Source: Gorsachius magnificus (lineage: Eukaryota > Chordata > Aves > Pelecaniformes > Ardeidae). From it: a stretch of 64,000 bases of DNA. This document shows positions 1-12,291 of this stretch, one piece after another. Location: assembly GCA_034008185.1 (NCBI GenBank), contig CM067084.1:9009385-9073384 (forward strand), written 5' to 3'. The notes below the pieces were generated by a model that saw nothing but the letters and a program-made list of their open reading frames with translations, was not told the DNA's origin and made no database searches. The translations under genes and the position numbers were made by a program. Numbering within the stretch: position 1 is the first letter of the stretch; every line of letters begins with the position of its first letter.

Positions 1-768
1 TGCTCATAATGATAACACAGGAAAACCTTCACCACAACGTAGTTAAGGCTATCCTTTTATATCGTTGGTTTTAAATAAACCTTAACTCCTTAACGGTAAG
101 GCAGTGGATAAGCTGTGCATTTCAGATTGAGTGCTATTCAGGTACTCAAGGGAATTTTTTAAGTACATATTTTTTTAATTATGTACCACTAAAAGCCATA
201 CATCAGAGTAACACAAATTGCAAATTTTGTCCAATTTAGAAGTCAAGCCACAATTGCAGTAGTTGTCATAAACTCAAGGCTGCTATCCTACAAATTGTCT
301 AAGTAAGTGCCCTATTTCTAGGGTCCTGTTTTTGTAAGGAATTACAGCACACACTGAGCTGTACACTGAGTCAGCAGGAATAGTCACAATGTGCAAAGCT
401 AAGTATGTGTCTTATAATTCACCCTAGCATCTGGACCCAATTCAAAACAATACATTGCACTTACTATATAATAGGGAGAGAGAAGAATCATGCATGTTGA
501 CAGAGTTTATAAGTGCCCACAATTCGATAGTTAAAAAAATGAAATATTTTGTCTATGACTGTAAATAATAATCTTTCACTTTTTTCTACTATATCCATTT
601 TTGTTTGTCTGATAGGTAGGTAGCATCAGATATGCATCTCAAGGAAGGATTTCAGAGATTGTACTATCGCTGAACAATGAAATTGTTACAATAAGAAACT
701 CTGTGTATCAGAGTTAGCTTTAAAAAAAAAAAAAAAAAAGGGAAGAAGGAAATACTGAGGAAGACATA

Positions 769-810
769 ATGGAGATGGAGAGAAGTAAAATGGAGATGGA
801 GAGAAGTAAG
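769..810. repeat. 21-bp tandem duplication next to an A-tract
   Basis: A unit of the form ATGGAGATGGAGAGAAGTAA plus one extra A occurs twice in a row. It lies about 30 bases after an 18-base A run (722-739). The pair is purine-rich on the + strand. It looks like a two-copy minisatellite that arose by slippage, with no sign of coding. Confidence 0.7.
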
Positions 811-3800
811 TGCAGCTTGATTACCAGAAGGACAGACAGTGACATACAGAGACTCGGAACAGGAAAGGCACTGTAAATGTTTTTTCTTCTTAGAGAGCTT
901 CTCAGTGCAGCACGAAACAGAAAGGTCTTGAACTGATACTGACGTTTCTGCAAAATAGTGCTCACAGATTTCAGCCTGGGATTTCCCTGACAGAAAATGT
1001 GCATGCGAACCAAGCAGATGCTCTGAACCTGTGAGGTAGATCTGAAACGTTAGTGATGTTTCAAAAGTTACTGCATATTTGTAAAACAGTAGTAGGACAT
1101 AATAAAATGTGTCCATGGCCTCATAGACAAAATGTTGGAGAAACAGAAAAGATCTTCAAAAGCCAGTCAGAATTTCCAGTGGGAAAAAACATACCCAGAT
1201 ATGGTAGCCATAACTAGCAGCGAGAACATGGGAGTGGGAATCAGATCTCCTGAACTGTATTCCCTGGTATTTATGAGCATAAGCAAACATTTTATTTTCC
1301 TATAACCTCGTTTATAGATCTGAAAATTGTGAAGCTGGACCATTTAACACAACTGAGGTCCTTAAATAAAGGGAGTGCTATTTCAGTTGCTTTCTTCTGG
1401 CAAAATTATTGTTATTACTGTCCTATATAGCACCAACAGCTTTTGATATTTTGGGCATATTCCATTACCCAGGTCTGTGCTTTTGCTCCCAACACTTCCA
1501 CTGAAATAATAAAATACGTGCCTTTAGCTTCCACAGAGCTACAAACAAGTTCAGTGTGTTTTTTCTCACAACTGTACAAACAAATTTTAAATAATATGGG
1601 ATTAGGCTGCAGCATGTAACAGAAGTATTACACAGGCATTTTCACTGCTAAGAAACGCACTGCTCTTCCAGGATGTTTATGATTTTTCATTCTAATTGTA
1701 CCGACATGAGGAGTCTTTGGAATAAGTGGATTTAGTTTAAAAAAACCTTCTAATTTTTAATTCACTGTTAGGCAAGGAGAGAGAGAGGTATCTTCAGGTC
1801 ATTTTACTAAAGTAAAATTATCTAGAGGTGAGAATAAGGGTTAGGATATTTTAGGAGGGTTAGGATAATTTTACGTGATTACATAAAAAAGACACATGCT
1901 TTATGTTCTTCCAGAGGATACTGTCTTCATATTGCAACTGGGCAGGTAATTATTTCTTTTGCTCAGAAAGCACTGGTCCATGCAAGAGCTGTGAAAGCTG
2001 CTGTTTCAAATCTTGCCTAATGACCCATGGTATAGAGAAAGGGTATCAGGAACTTGTTACTGTCATTTAGGGGAAGTATTGCAAAAATCTACTTTAACAT
2101 ATGAAGTGTAAAATAATTCCAGGCAATTCTGGTTGGATAACAATGTATGAAGTAATTTGCAGTCAGTTGTTAACTGGCCTCTCTCCTGGGCTCAGTACTC
2201 AAGCAAGCTACCCATGATTTTTGGGGAAGCAACTAGCTGGGACTGTTTTCAATGGTATCTGCAGATTAAGCGGAATTTACTCCATTAAATCCTGTACCTG
2301 ACAAAACACTTTCATATTGAGCATAAAGCACAAGCTGGGCTTTTTTATTTCAGCTAAAAACAGAAAAGCTTTCAAATACACAGATATTATTTAAAGCTTA
2401 ACTATGCTATAAGTTGTTGTTAGGTATAATGATTTGTAAAATTAAAACTAGTTTATTAAATTGATAAGTACTGTTTTTAAATGTTTGCTCTAATATATTT
2501 TCAAGTTGCACAATATGATTTTTTTCTTTAGTCCTTTGTAAAATGGTATTTTCTGCATTTTCCAGCCTTTAATCAGTAACACCCTGCTGTTACTGTTGGC
2601 CTCTTTTGTGGAGGAGACCAAGCTGGGATTCCATCCAGAAATATAATTCCTTAACCTTTACAGAATGCCTTAGCTGGTTAGAGGGCAATTCTGAGTGTTC
2701 TCCCTTCCCAGAGCTGGAAGAGCTGCCACTGTTGCCCTGCAGAATGATGGAAGTGATCAGGGCACAACCACAACTCAAAAGGATTCCAAAAAGTAACTTG
2801 TTAGTATTTTTTTGGGGGGGGGAGGCATGGCACAAGAACATCCTGAACTTGCTCTCTCACTCCATTCCTCTATGCTTAGGATGAAATCAGAGAAATTCTT
2901 CTGTAAGCCCTATCTTCTAGTGAGACTCTGACCTACTCTTCAAAAACTTGCACATGTTCCACAGTTTTAATTACTATGGAACTGAAGAAATATAAATTAC
3001 AAAGTTTTATTATTTTCTTCATAGCAGACCTCAAAGCTGAGAATCCAATTCTCCAGTTTTAAGAATGTCTTTTTAATTGCACTGATCAGCTGCTGTTTTC
3101 ATAAATCTTCAACTATTCCTCTCTGTTCTGAACATTCATATTCAGGGAGATAAAGAAGAAAACAGGATTCTGTAACAAATAAATATCCAAAGGTATGCAC
3201 AGCACCACTGTGGTTCTTGTCAATAAAATAAAAGGTGCCAGATCAGTGAGCTATTAAGGACTTCTTTTTAGAAGTATTTCAAAAAACAATGCCCACATGT
3301 AATACAAGCAGAAATATTCTAAATGTTTCAAATGATATTTCAGAAAAAAAAATAAGTCTACTTTATGGTTTACTGTAAGATGAAAACTAGTGCATAATCT
3401 AAACAATATGATTACACCTTACCCTTCCAGCAATCTCCAGTAAACTCCAAGTATGACTTCATCAGTTACCAATCAGAAATCATAACCCCAAGCTACAGTA
3501 TGACATTTATGGCATACCTTGTCATTGATTTATTACAATCATGAAGGCCTGTTATGCATCTTGACATAACTGGGCATTAATAAGAACAGAGCTGCACTAG
3601 TTCTGCCTTTATAGATGTTTCTGGAATGCATTGGTATTATTTTGCCATGCTGTTTTAAATTGAAGATATGTGCTCTGCTGTAATGCAGTTGAATTTTTCT
3701 TCATATAAACCACTTGTGCTTAAGAGAGCTCTAGGTAAACATAAGTTGAAGTGATTTGTGCAGCAGGTACCAGGTATACTACAGAGAGTTTTCAGTTAGA

Positions 3801-5336
3801 CTTTTAAGTTCCAAATTAACAGAAGATTTTTTTTCTTTTTCACTGTATAGATCTGCCAGTCTCCTTCAACACACCGTGGAGTTTTCATATTGCTTTCCTG
3901 TTTGGCAATATGCTGATGTGGTTTCTCTTCTTAAAATTTTCCTGATGAATCCTGGTTTTCTTCCTCAATAAACTGCTGAATGTTATCAGGCATACAGGTA
4001 ATTTGTGCACATTAAATATGCACAAATAATTTGCAGATTCCAGCATGAAAGGCCCTGTCTTTCCTGAAAATCCTCCTGAGAAGGATCATTTTCTTTATCT
4101 TAATCATTGAAAAATGTAATTACATCTGCCTTAAATACACTATGATTTTCATGTTCAACTCCCTATACATCTTTTCCTAGTGAAGACAAAGCTGTTATCA
4201 TCAGGTTAGACAGCAGCAAGGGTCAATATAAAATGCTTTGCTCAAATTCATTTTGGCTAGGTTCTGGTTAAGCAGCTCTCTCTTCGACCTGGCTACAAAT
4301 ACTTGTCCAATGTTTTACCTGACTTGTGCCAGTAACATGCTAGAGACCTCACCACAGCATGGCTCAGAGAGAGTAGTGGTGCATCTCCACTTCCCACAAT
4401 AGACCTTGAATGGCAGTTACACTTTCTCCTGTTTTCCACTGGTACAGTAGCTATTAAAATGTATGTTGTTTGGAACCTGGAAGCTGCAGATTAAGTCATG
4501 GATCACGGTGGCAAGTCCACTGCCAAAAGAAGCCAAAATCATTCTCTGATTAGTCACACTAGAAAAAAGATTGTAGCATTCACCACTACCTGAGATGGAC
4601 AACCATTATGTGCTAATATGCTGCACAAGTTCTTAGCTACAATTGATTATGAACAGAAAAATATTTAACTGGTAAAGAAAACAAGCTTTAAAGATAAATG
4701 TAATGACAAAACACAAAGTATTTCCTGTGCAGAAGGTGCAGATACTGGTGCAGATACTGTGTTTCAGTTCCTCAAGACCTCTCATCTAGTAACTTTCATC
4801 TCATCAGCGTTGGGCTTTAGCTCATCTGGCTGCATCTAAATTCCCTGTCGTAACAGCTGCTAGGAAAAAGCAGAATCCACAGCATCTGAGTCTCTGAACA
4901 GAAACATTTTCAAGTCCCATGGTGTAATTGTTCTGGTGAAAACTATAGCTAGTGGCAACTCTAGCAATTTGTCATAATGGGGAAAAAAAAGAGAACTATT
5001 CACAAAAGCTTGAACTAGCAGACACAAACATGATGCTGCTCCACTGGGAGCAGCTGTGGTAGTTCTGGTCTTCATTTTGTAAACTTCCACAGCAGATTTT
5101 CTGTAATTTCTCAAAATATTTCTATGTGACCTCAAGCCTTAGAAATTTTTGTTGGCACCTTGTGAAGGATGCAATAAGATGTCCATTGTTTTTGTAAGCC
5201 CTGTGGCATATGACAGGTAGAAAAAGTCCATTTCACGTTCTTCCTTACTAAATGTTGTTTTTTATTCTTGTTGTTACCAGATAAATATACAACATAGTAT
5301 AACCTTGTGACCAGTGTTCTCAGAAGTGGTTATATT

Positions 5337-5355
5337 TCATAGAATCATAGAATCA
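5337..5355 (-). repeat. CR1-tail-like motif, left copy of a 19-bp inverted pair
   Basis: TCATAGAATCATAGAATCA is the reverse complement of the short tandem tail that ends avian CR1 elements. No CR1 body can be recognised to its right. The identical motif appears in the opposite orientation at 8351-8369. It may be a severely 5'-truncated CR1 insertion or a chance or converted tail motif. Confidence 0.5.
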
Positions 5356-8350
5356 TTTTTTGTTTATCTTAAATTTGGTCAGATTTTTTGAAAGTGAATT
5401 TGAAACACTAAACCAGTGATGAAAAAACTTCATATCCCTTTCTTTTCCCCTACAAAACATACTTTTCTGAAAGCATCATCCGTATTATAGCCATAGTACA
5501 TAATTCAGATCTTCAAATAATTTATTTGCTATTTGTTAAAGCACGATTTTAGTCACCATTACTTTGTGGGCAAGTCAAATACTACATTCTACACTGGATT
5601 TTGCACAGGAGCTTTAAAATAGCAATAGACAATGATGCCCCGTAGGAGAAGAAGTGCTGTCTGCTTGTTTTCTTATTGCAGAACAGACTCTGTAGAATTC
5701 CTATCTGTGTGTCTTCATTCTCTAATGGGAATAAGCCATTTCTGGGACTGGTTTAAAGTCAAGGGATGCAACAGTTTCACTGGAGTTGGCTTTCTATTTC
5801 TCTGCTTCACTGCAGTGGTACCCCTGATAATGACATCAATGTGTGTATGTATCTTAGTTTGGTATAACGTATGCTTCATTTCCTCTGATTTTTCCAAAAG
5901 AAACCCAGGAGTGATAAGAATGAGTAATGTCTTTTTCTTGATATGGAGATCTCTAATATCCCTAAGGACAGTTCAGTTGTGCCAGATGGTGTTAAATAGC
6001 TACACAGGCTGGGTAGTTTAGCAACATGCAAAATGACTGAGGAAAAAAACATCCAGGCTTAATCTTTTTTGATTAAACATGGGACTACATACAAGCAAAA
6101 CAGCAATAACTACCAGTATTTTGGACCCCAGACTGTGATGGTGCATAGCTCTGTGCAGGTTTGCAAAACCAATAGGAATCAGAGAAGCAGGAGGAGGCTG
6201 CCTTTGCCTGCACCACTTTGCACCCCTCTGACACTGTGGTAGCACCTGTGCTTTTCAAAATAATACACTCTTTGAAGTCTGCCATATACAGACCTTTCAG
6301 ACACATACAGACATCTAAAACAGATGAAGAGATAAGAGAGGGCAAGCAACATTTTTCCTCAAAGGAAGACCTTCCTCTATTATATCCCATACATGCAGTT
6401 CTGTCTCAAGAACTCTCTGCATCCTCAGAATTTTTCCTGCACTGTTATTTCCAGGAAGAAAGACCAGTGACATGTATTATAGGACACAGAAGATTCTGAA
6501 GAGCCTGCATTTTTTGCAGGAAAATCAAAGAATCCTCTTGCAAGTTCTACTACTTTCACTGACAAATAACTTCTGAACTACTCCTAACCCCCGCCCCCTT
6601 TGTGTATATTCACTCTGTCTTTATTTTCCTTCTCTCTTCATGAGAACGCATACAGCTTAGAACTCGCTTAAAACAGACACTCGTGAAATTACCAGCATTT
6701 TTGTTAAATTTTAAACATAATTTGTACAATGCATGTGGGGGGGGAAAAAATTCCCAGACCAGAGATAGGCATATATAATGGAATATATAACCCTACCAGC
6801 TTATAGCTTGTGTAACCCAGGTTATACAACTCCATTTTCAGAAATGGCTGTGCCTAATATTGGTTTGCTTCCATTTTCAGAGAAATCCATGTGCGACTTC
6901 AATTATGTTGGTTTGTATTGTGTGTGCTGCATGTGCTGGCTGAGCAAAGCAATCATTGTACTTGTCATTTAAGTGCCAGAAGGTGGTTTGTTTTGTTTTT
7001 TTTCAGTCTGCACATGGCCTCCACAGCTTTTTCCATCATGTTAGTAATCTTGTATTTGTTAATCACAGTGAGAAGACTGCTGTTAAAGTAGAGCACTGTG
7101 GAGTTACCAGATGTATGTGCACAGAACTTTCAATGCCCTCTAGTGTTTCTCGCTTGCAAATTAAAATTTATACTCAGTGAAAATTTGTTAGCATTGTTGG
7201 TTAGTTGGATTTTTAAGTCCCTCTGTGGATACTGAAACCAAACCCACTGTAAATACAGCCATATCATGAAACATAGATCAAATGAAACTGTCATCAACTG
7301 AGATAGGTTGTGGAATGTTTTCAGTGTTTGAAATTAAAACAGTGAATAGCAGGCCTCTCATCTTCTCTTAAAAAAACTGTAAGACCTCGTTTATTGATAA
7401 ACCTATGCGTCAGGACATGCCTGCACAAGAAATGTGAAGTATCTGCAGTCACACAGTGAGAAAGAAGCCATGACACTTCCTATAGCTAAGGGGTGAATCT
7501 TCCAGAGGTTTGGGGCACAGGATTAGGTAGCTCTGTCCCTGCAGTGCCACAGTCTCCTTTCAGCTGTGTGATCCTATGCACTGGATCAAGATGACCAAGT
7601 GCATCTGTTATATGGAAGATATTGAGGAAGCAGGAGACTATGTCAGACTGAAGTGCCTTTGATAAGATGGAAGGCAAACAAATAGCTGAGATTTCAGAGA
7701 CCAGAAGAAACTAAAGCTGCACAATAGTTTGATTAGAATTGCACTATCTCAGTAAGACAAACAGTCCTGAACAACTCCACGATTGTCCTGATTTTTATAT
7801 GTGTACACAGTGAGAAACAGCATGGACGCTGGGAAAACAACAGGCAATCAAGCCAAGACATGACACAATATATTTACAAAGTTCTCTCCCAAATGACAGA
7901 TATCATAAAGACAAAACATCAGGATTTCATCATCTATCTAGCAACTACCTAAGAAATAACAATTATTTTTAGAGCTGTGAATTTGAGCTTTGATTTCCGG
8001 ACATGTAGCTCAGCAGCAGTAATGTGTCGTCAAGCTAACCAGCTTTGATCACACTTTTAGGGTCAAGCAATGATCTCATATACTATCGCTCTTACTGTGT
8101 AAGTTTTTGGGTTGGTAGCTGGGAGATTTCTGCCCTCCTGCTGTGTGCACTCATGAAGATAGGCCCTTAGTATCTCTTTACATTAGCTTCCTGGTCAGCA
8201 ATTTCTGAACATAAAGGTGCTTAGCTCTGCCTCATTAATCTGAAAACAGACCAGTTTTAGCTGGTTCTAATACTTCAAACACATAAATTTAAAACATAAA
8301 AAATTTCCAAAGCAATGTTGTGAGAAACTCACAAACTGTCCCCTAATCAT

Positions 8351-8369
8351 TGATTCTATGATTCTATGA
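8351..8369 (+). repeat. CR1-tail-like motif, right copy of a 19-bp inverted pair
   Basis: TGATTCTATGATTCTATGA is the sense CR1 tail motif and the exact reverse complement of 5337-5355. The sequence directly upstream does not resemble the conserved CR1 3' region, so any element would be only a tail. Confidence 0.5.
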
Positions 8370-11300
8370 TGACAGTTTACCTTGTTATTGGCTTGTTTAT
8401 TTTATGAACGTATTGGTGTTTATTGTATGAATGTATTGGGTTTATAAAAATAATTTTCTTACTTCGCAAAAAATTGTATGCAAGTCATCTTTAAAAAGTA
8501 ACATAAAACCTTGACACAAAGTGGTGCTCATGGGACAAAGGGATCATAATGTTACTATCAGTCACTGAGGAGGAATGAAAGGTAAATTGGAATGCAGAAA
8601 AACAAAACATCAGGCAGAAATAAACCTTCTTGTCCTTTCATGTTCTTCACAGTAAGTAACAGTCAACACCAGTTAACCCTTTTGCCAATATAAAAAGTTT
8701 TATGGCCATTTGTCATCCAATAGCTTCAGCATTCAATTGTTTCAGCAGGAACAAAATTAGGCTCAGAGTTTTTCCCTGTTTTAAAAAGAGGTTTTATTTA
8801 CTGTTTAAGGGCAAGATAGGTTAGGAGAGACGCAGCTAAGCTTTGGAGGAAAGGATTTCTTCTCAGGTTTAATGTTGAGATGTTGGTTTCCTTTTATTGG
8901 CTGTATAGTCTTCAGAATCAGAAAGCCTTAAGAGTGACAGCGCAGCTGGAGACTGAATTCTAAGCTATAGTTCTAGGTAACTCCAAGATGTAGCTGGAAT
9001 TTAGGTTCCTGTTCTGGGATGTCACATGCAAAGGATTTTTTATAATTTACATGGGCTTCAGTTGAGGACTCTATAAATATCAAGCAGGAAATAGATGACT
9101 TAAAAATGAGACGCTATCTTTAATTGTCCTGTTTGCAGAAATAAATGTTTAATGCCTAGAAATTGAATGCTTAGGGGTACATCCTCAGGCACTTAACTTC
9201 CCATTGATTTTGGCAGGTTTTAGGCATCTGAAGTCCTTTCAGGTTGTAGGTCTTAACCACAATTGTGCTTTTAATTCCAAGCACCATGAGGAAACTCAGA
9301 AATAATTAGAAACAAAGAAAAAGAGTAAAGTTCACTTTTATCTGTATTCTTCATCATCCTCAAATCCACACCAGCTGAAAAAAGTCTAAAAATCAGATTT
9401 TAATCAATAACTTTTTACACATGTGCCAAATGTTTAAGCTACAAGAAGAACTTTTTTAAAAGTCCCTAAAAACTGGTAAATAATGGCTAAAGATTTAGAA
9501 AAAAAAAGTGCCTATAAGAAAGGACAGGAAGCATTAGTGACAGAGATAGTGATAACATTATGTCCCTAATCATTTGGCCTGAAATCGTGATTGTGAAAGG
9601 CGGTAGTTTATGTGCACAGCAATAATCTCAAAAAAGTGATTGGAATTGATCGTAAAAACTTTGCTCAGCACCAGGTGGTGCTATTCTGCTTTTTTTAAAA
9701 ATCTTGAGCACTACAAAAATATTTACATTTTTAAAGAAATACTGATTAAAACTAAATGAGTGAGAAAAGTATCTATTTTCTCAAGCTAGAAGTCAACTGT
9801 GACTGCTTTCAGTGTTATGCATTTAAATATTTAAGAAGCAGAGAATTCTCAGCACACCTGATAAGAAAATTTTAAAGGTCTTTAGCTTTTAAAATGCTCC
9901 TACTTACCTCATGATTAAACTAGTTACATAAATTGTTTAATCCATAAAAATTCTAAATATGTTTTTTGAGAGTCTCATACAAAAAAGAAAATTCAGCTTA
10001 ATCCAAAAGTGCTGGTTGTGAGATGGCACAGACAAAGTATGTGTGGTTGTTGGTAAATTTTAAAATTACAGACAGGCTGTTGAATCAATGTTCCATACTT
10101 TGCCCTTCCTTCAGAGTTAAGTAAGATTAATACACAATCTAAACATTGCTATTACATGAATATATGACAGAATGCTTTTTGCCATGGGTTACTGTCAATG
10201 TCAATGATTGTGACATATATTGCACTGCCACCCCCAAATATTAATGAGCATAAGTCAAATCATTAAGCATTAGATTTCTTTTTAATTATGAGATCTGAAA
10301 ATAATAAAAGTATGGGTTTCCCTTCTTACTTAGTACCAATGAAGTTGAATTTTCACATTCTACTTTAAAACCACTAGGATTAGGTATAGGAACAATTTTC
10401 TTCAAAATAAAATTAAATTTTTACATGTCTCTGGAAGCTGGACTTGGAAAAAAGTGCTTAGTTTTGTAAAAATAAAAAGATCAAGAACAAACATTCAAGT
10501 AAAATTTTTGCAAACAAAACCATAATGCAACAACATGCTGCTTGCCTTGGGTGAGCCAAGCAGAGAGGCCTACTTGCTGCTTGAAGGAAGAATAAAGCTG
10601 GAAGGTGTGAGCCTGCTGAACATCAAAGTCTTCACCTCCAGAAGCTCAGACAAGTCCAGAAGGTAGGGATAAGAGGGGGAGAGTGCCTTAAAATCAATTC
10701 TAGAAAATAAATCTGGGGTCAAGGTTCAAGGATTTTTATTTTTTTTTTTAACTCAGCATGTTTGCCAGATATTCTTCTACTTTGCCCAGATGTTCATATA
10801 AAATGTAAGTTGCCCCTTTTTATGGTTCCCATCTATTTCTCAGAAGACCAGATGGTCACAAAATGTATTTATAGACAAATTTACGAGAACATTATCAGCT
10901 TCGGTTTAACAAAATCTGATTATGTTTTATCAGTTTTTGCAATATATCAATAACCTAATAATTTTTAGGATAGCCTTTTCTATTAGATTTAGACTCCTCA
11001 TTTGTACAAGAGCTGTCTTAAAGGAAGTAATAAGAATCCAGCAAATTATTTTAAAGGCCATGAAGTAGCCACATGTTACCACCCTATTCCCCCTATTCTG
11101 CAAACTGAAAACTCTTTGTGGAGGGGAGCTGATGGATTGATATGAAATGAGTGACATCATCCTACGCGGCTCTTCTGTTTATCACTCCTTGGACTAATGG
11201 TTTACTTGTGGACTATTATTCTTATTTCCAGGTGTTCTTGTATTGCTGACTTTGCCAGTTTGTCAAAAGCATTGCCTTTGTGGCTGGTTTTGAAGAGATC

Positions 11301-12236
11301 CCAGAATTACAGGAAATTTGTTTGACAAATAAACTGGATTTTCTCTCTTGCTGCTGGAAGACTAAACCAAAGGCAGACATGGCAATTGCACACGGTGTTT
11401 AATGCCCCTGCACTCTCAGAAGGACAGACCATTAAACTCAGCATGGCAGAGCTAAACCTTCTGCTCTTTGTGGTGCAGTGCTGATAGAATACAAGGGAGT
11501 TAATAGGATGACAGCTTGGGGAACCCAGCTTTCTCCATACTGACAGAAAAGAAGGAGATATTCTTTAAGTAATGCAATAACACCAAAATCTCTGTGTGTG
11601 TTTTTTTTAATATGCATCTAGCCTCAATTAGAATAAAAAGCAAATCCAGAGGTAGATGTCCGTATTTGATCATATCAGAAGTGAAAAAGTACAGTATTGC
11701 ATCTGCCTCCTATAACCTTGGTAGCTGGTTGTGGAAAGGAGGCAGAGCCTGGAAGCATGTCTTTGGCAAAAATACCTTACCAACCCCACCCCTCAAGATT
11801 TTAAACACAGCCACAGGCAGTAGCAGCCTGAGTATGCGTCTTCTGGTGAGCAAGAGCCTATGTTGTTATCCAAGAACAAATATCCACTCCACAAAATTGC
11901 CGTCACAATCCACTATTAATCAGCAGAAGATCAAGTAATACTAGAAATAAGCCACTATTGGCTTGAATGGCAGAATTTATGCATATTCATTCTTTGTGGG
12001 TCATGATTCTGAAGAACTATATTCACTAATGCAAATGACTGCACTTTACTAACCCTTGCAGTTGTTCTTAAGTTTTTAAGACAGTAGAAGCATATTTGTT
12101 AATGAACCCACTTACCAGAAAAGGCATTATAACACAACACAGAACAGTCCAGTGCTATGCAGAACAATCAGTTTCCTTTATGGTTTTTCACTCCTTGTGG
12201 TAATGTATAGCTGTTGCTTGCCTACTGCATCCAAAG

Positions 12237-12291
12237 ATCATAGAATGTATTGAGTTGGAAGGGACACCTAGAGGTCATCTAGTCCAACCCC
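12237..12291 (-). mobile_element. CR1 LINE 3'-end fragment
   Basis: The run contains ATCATAGAATG, then GAGTTGGAAGGGACACC, then a stretch ending CATCTAGTCCAACCCC. This is the classic antisense 3' end of avian CR1. Only about 55 bases are recognisable, so it is a very short 5'-truncated copy lying on the minus strand. It supports an avian source for the window. Confidence 0.85.

Noticed and set aside
664..1116. 150-codon minus-strand open frame
   Set aside because: It is partly built from an A-tract and a tandem repeat (Phe and Leu/His-Ser runs) and has no conserved features.
5632..6021. 129-codon + strand open frame in the upstream region
   Set aside because: Cys/Phe/Val-rich translation without homology I know, no flanking splice or promoter signals. 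Expected by chance in AT-rich DNA of this length.
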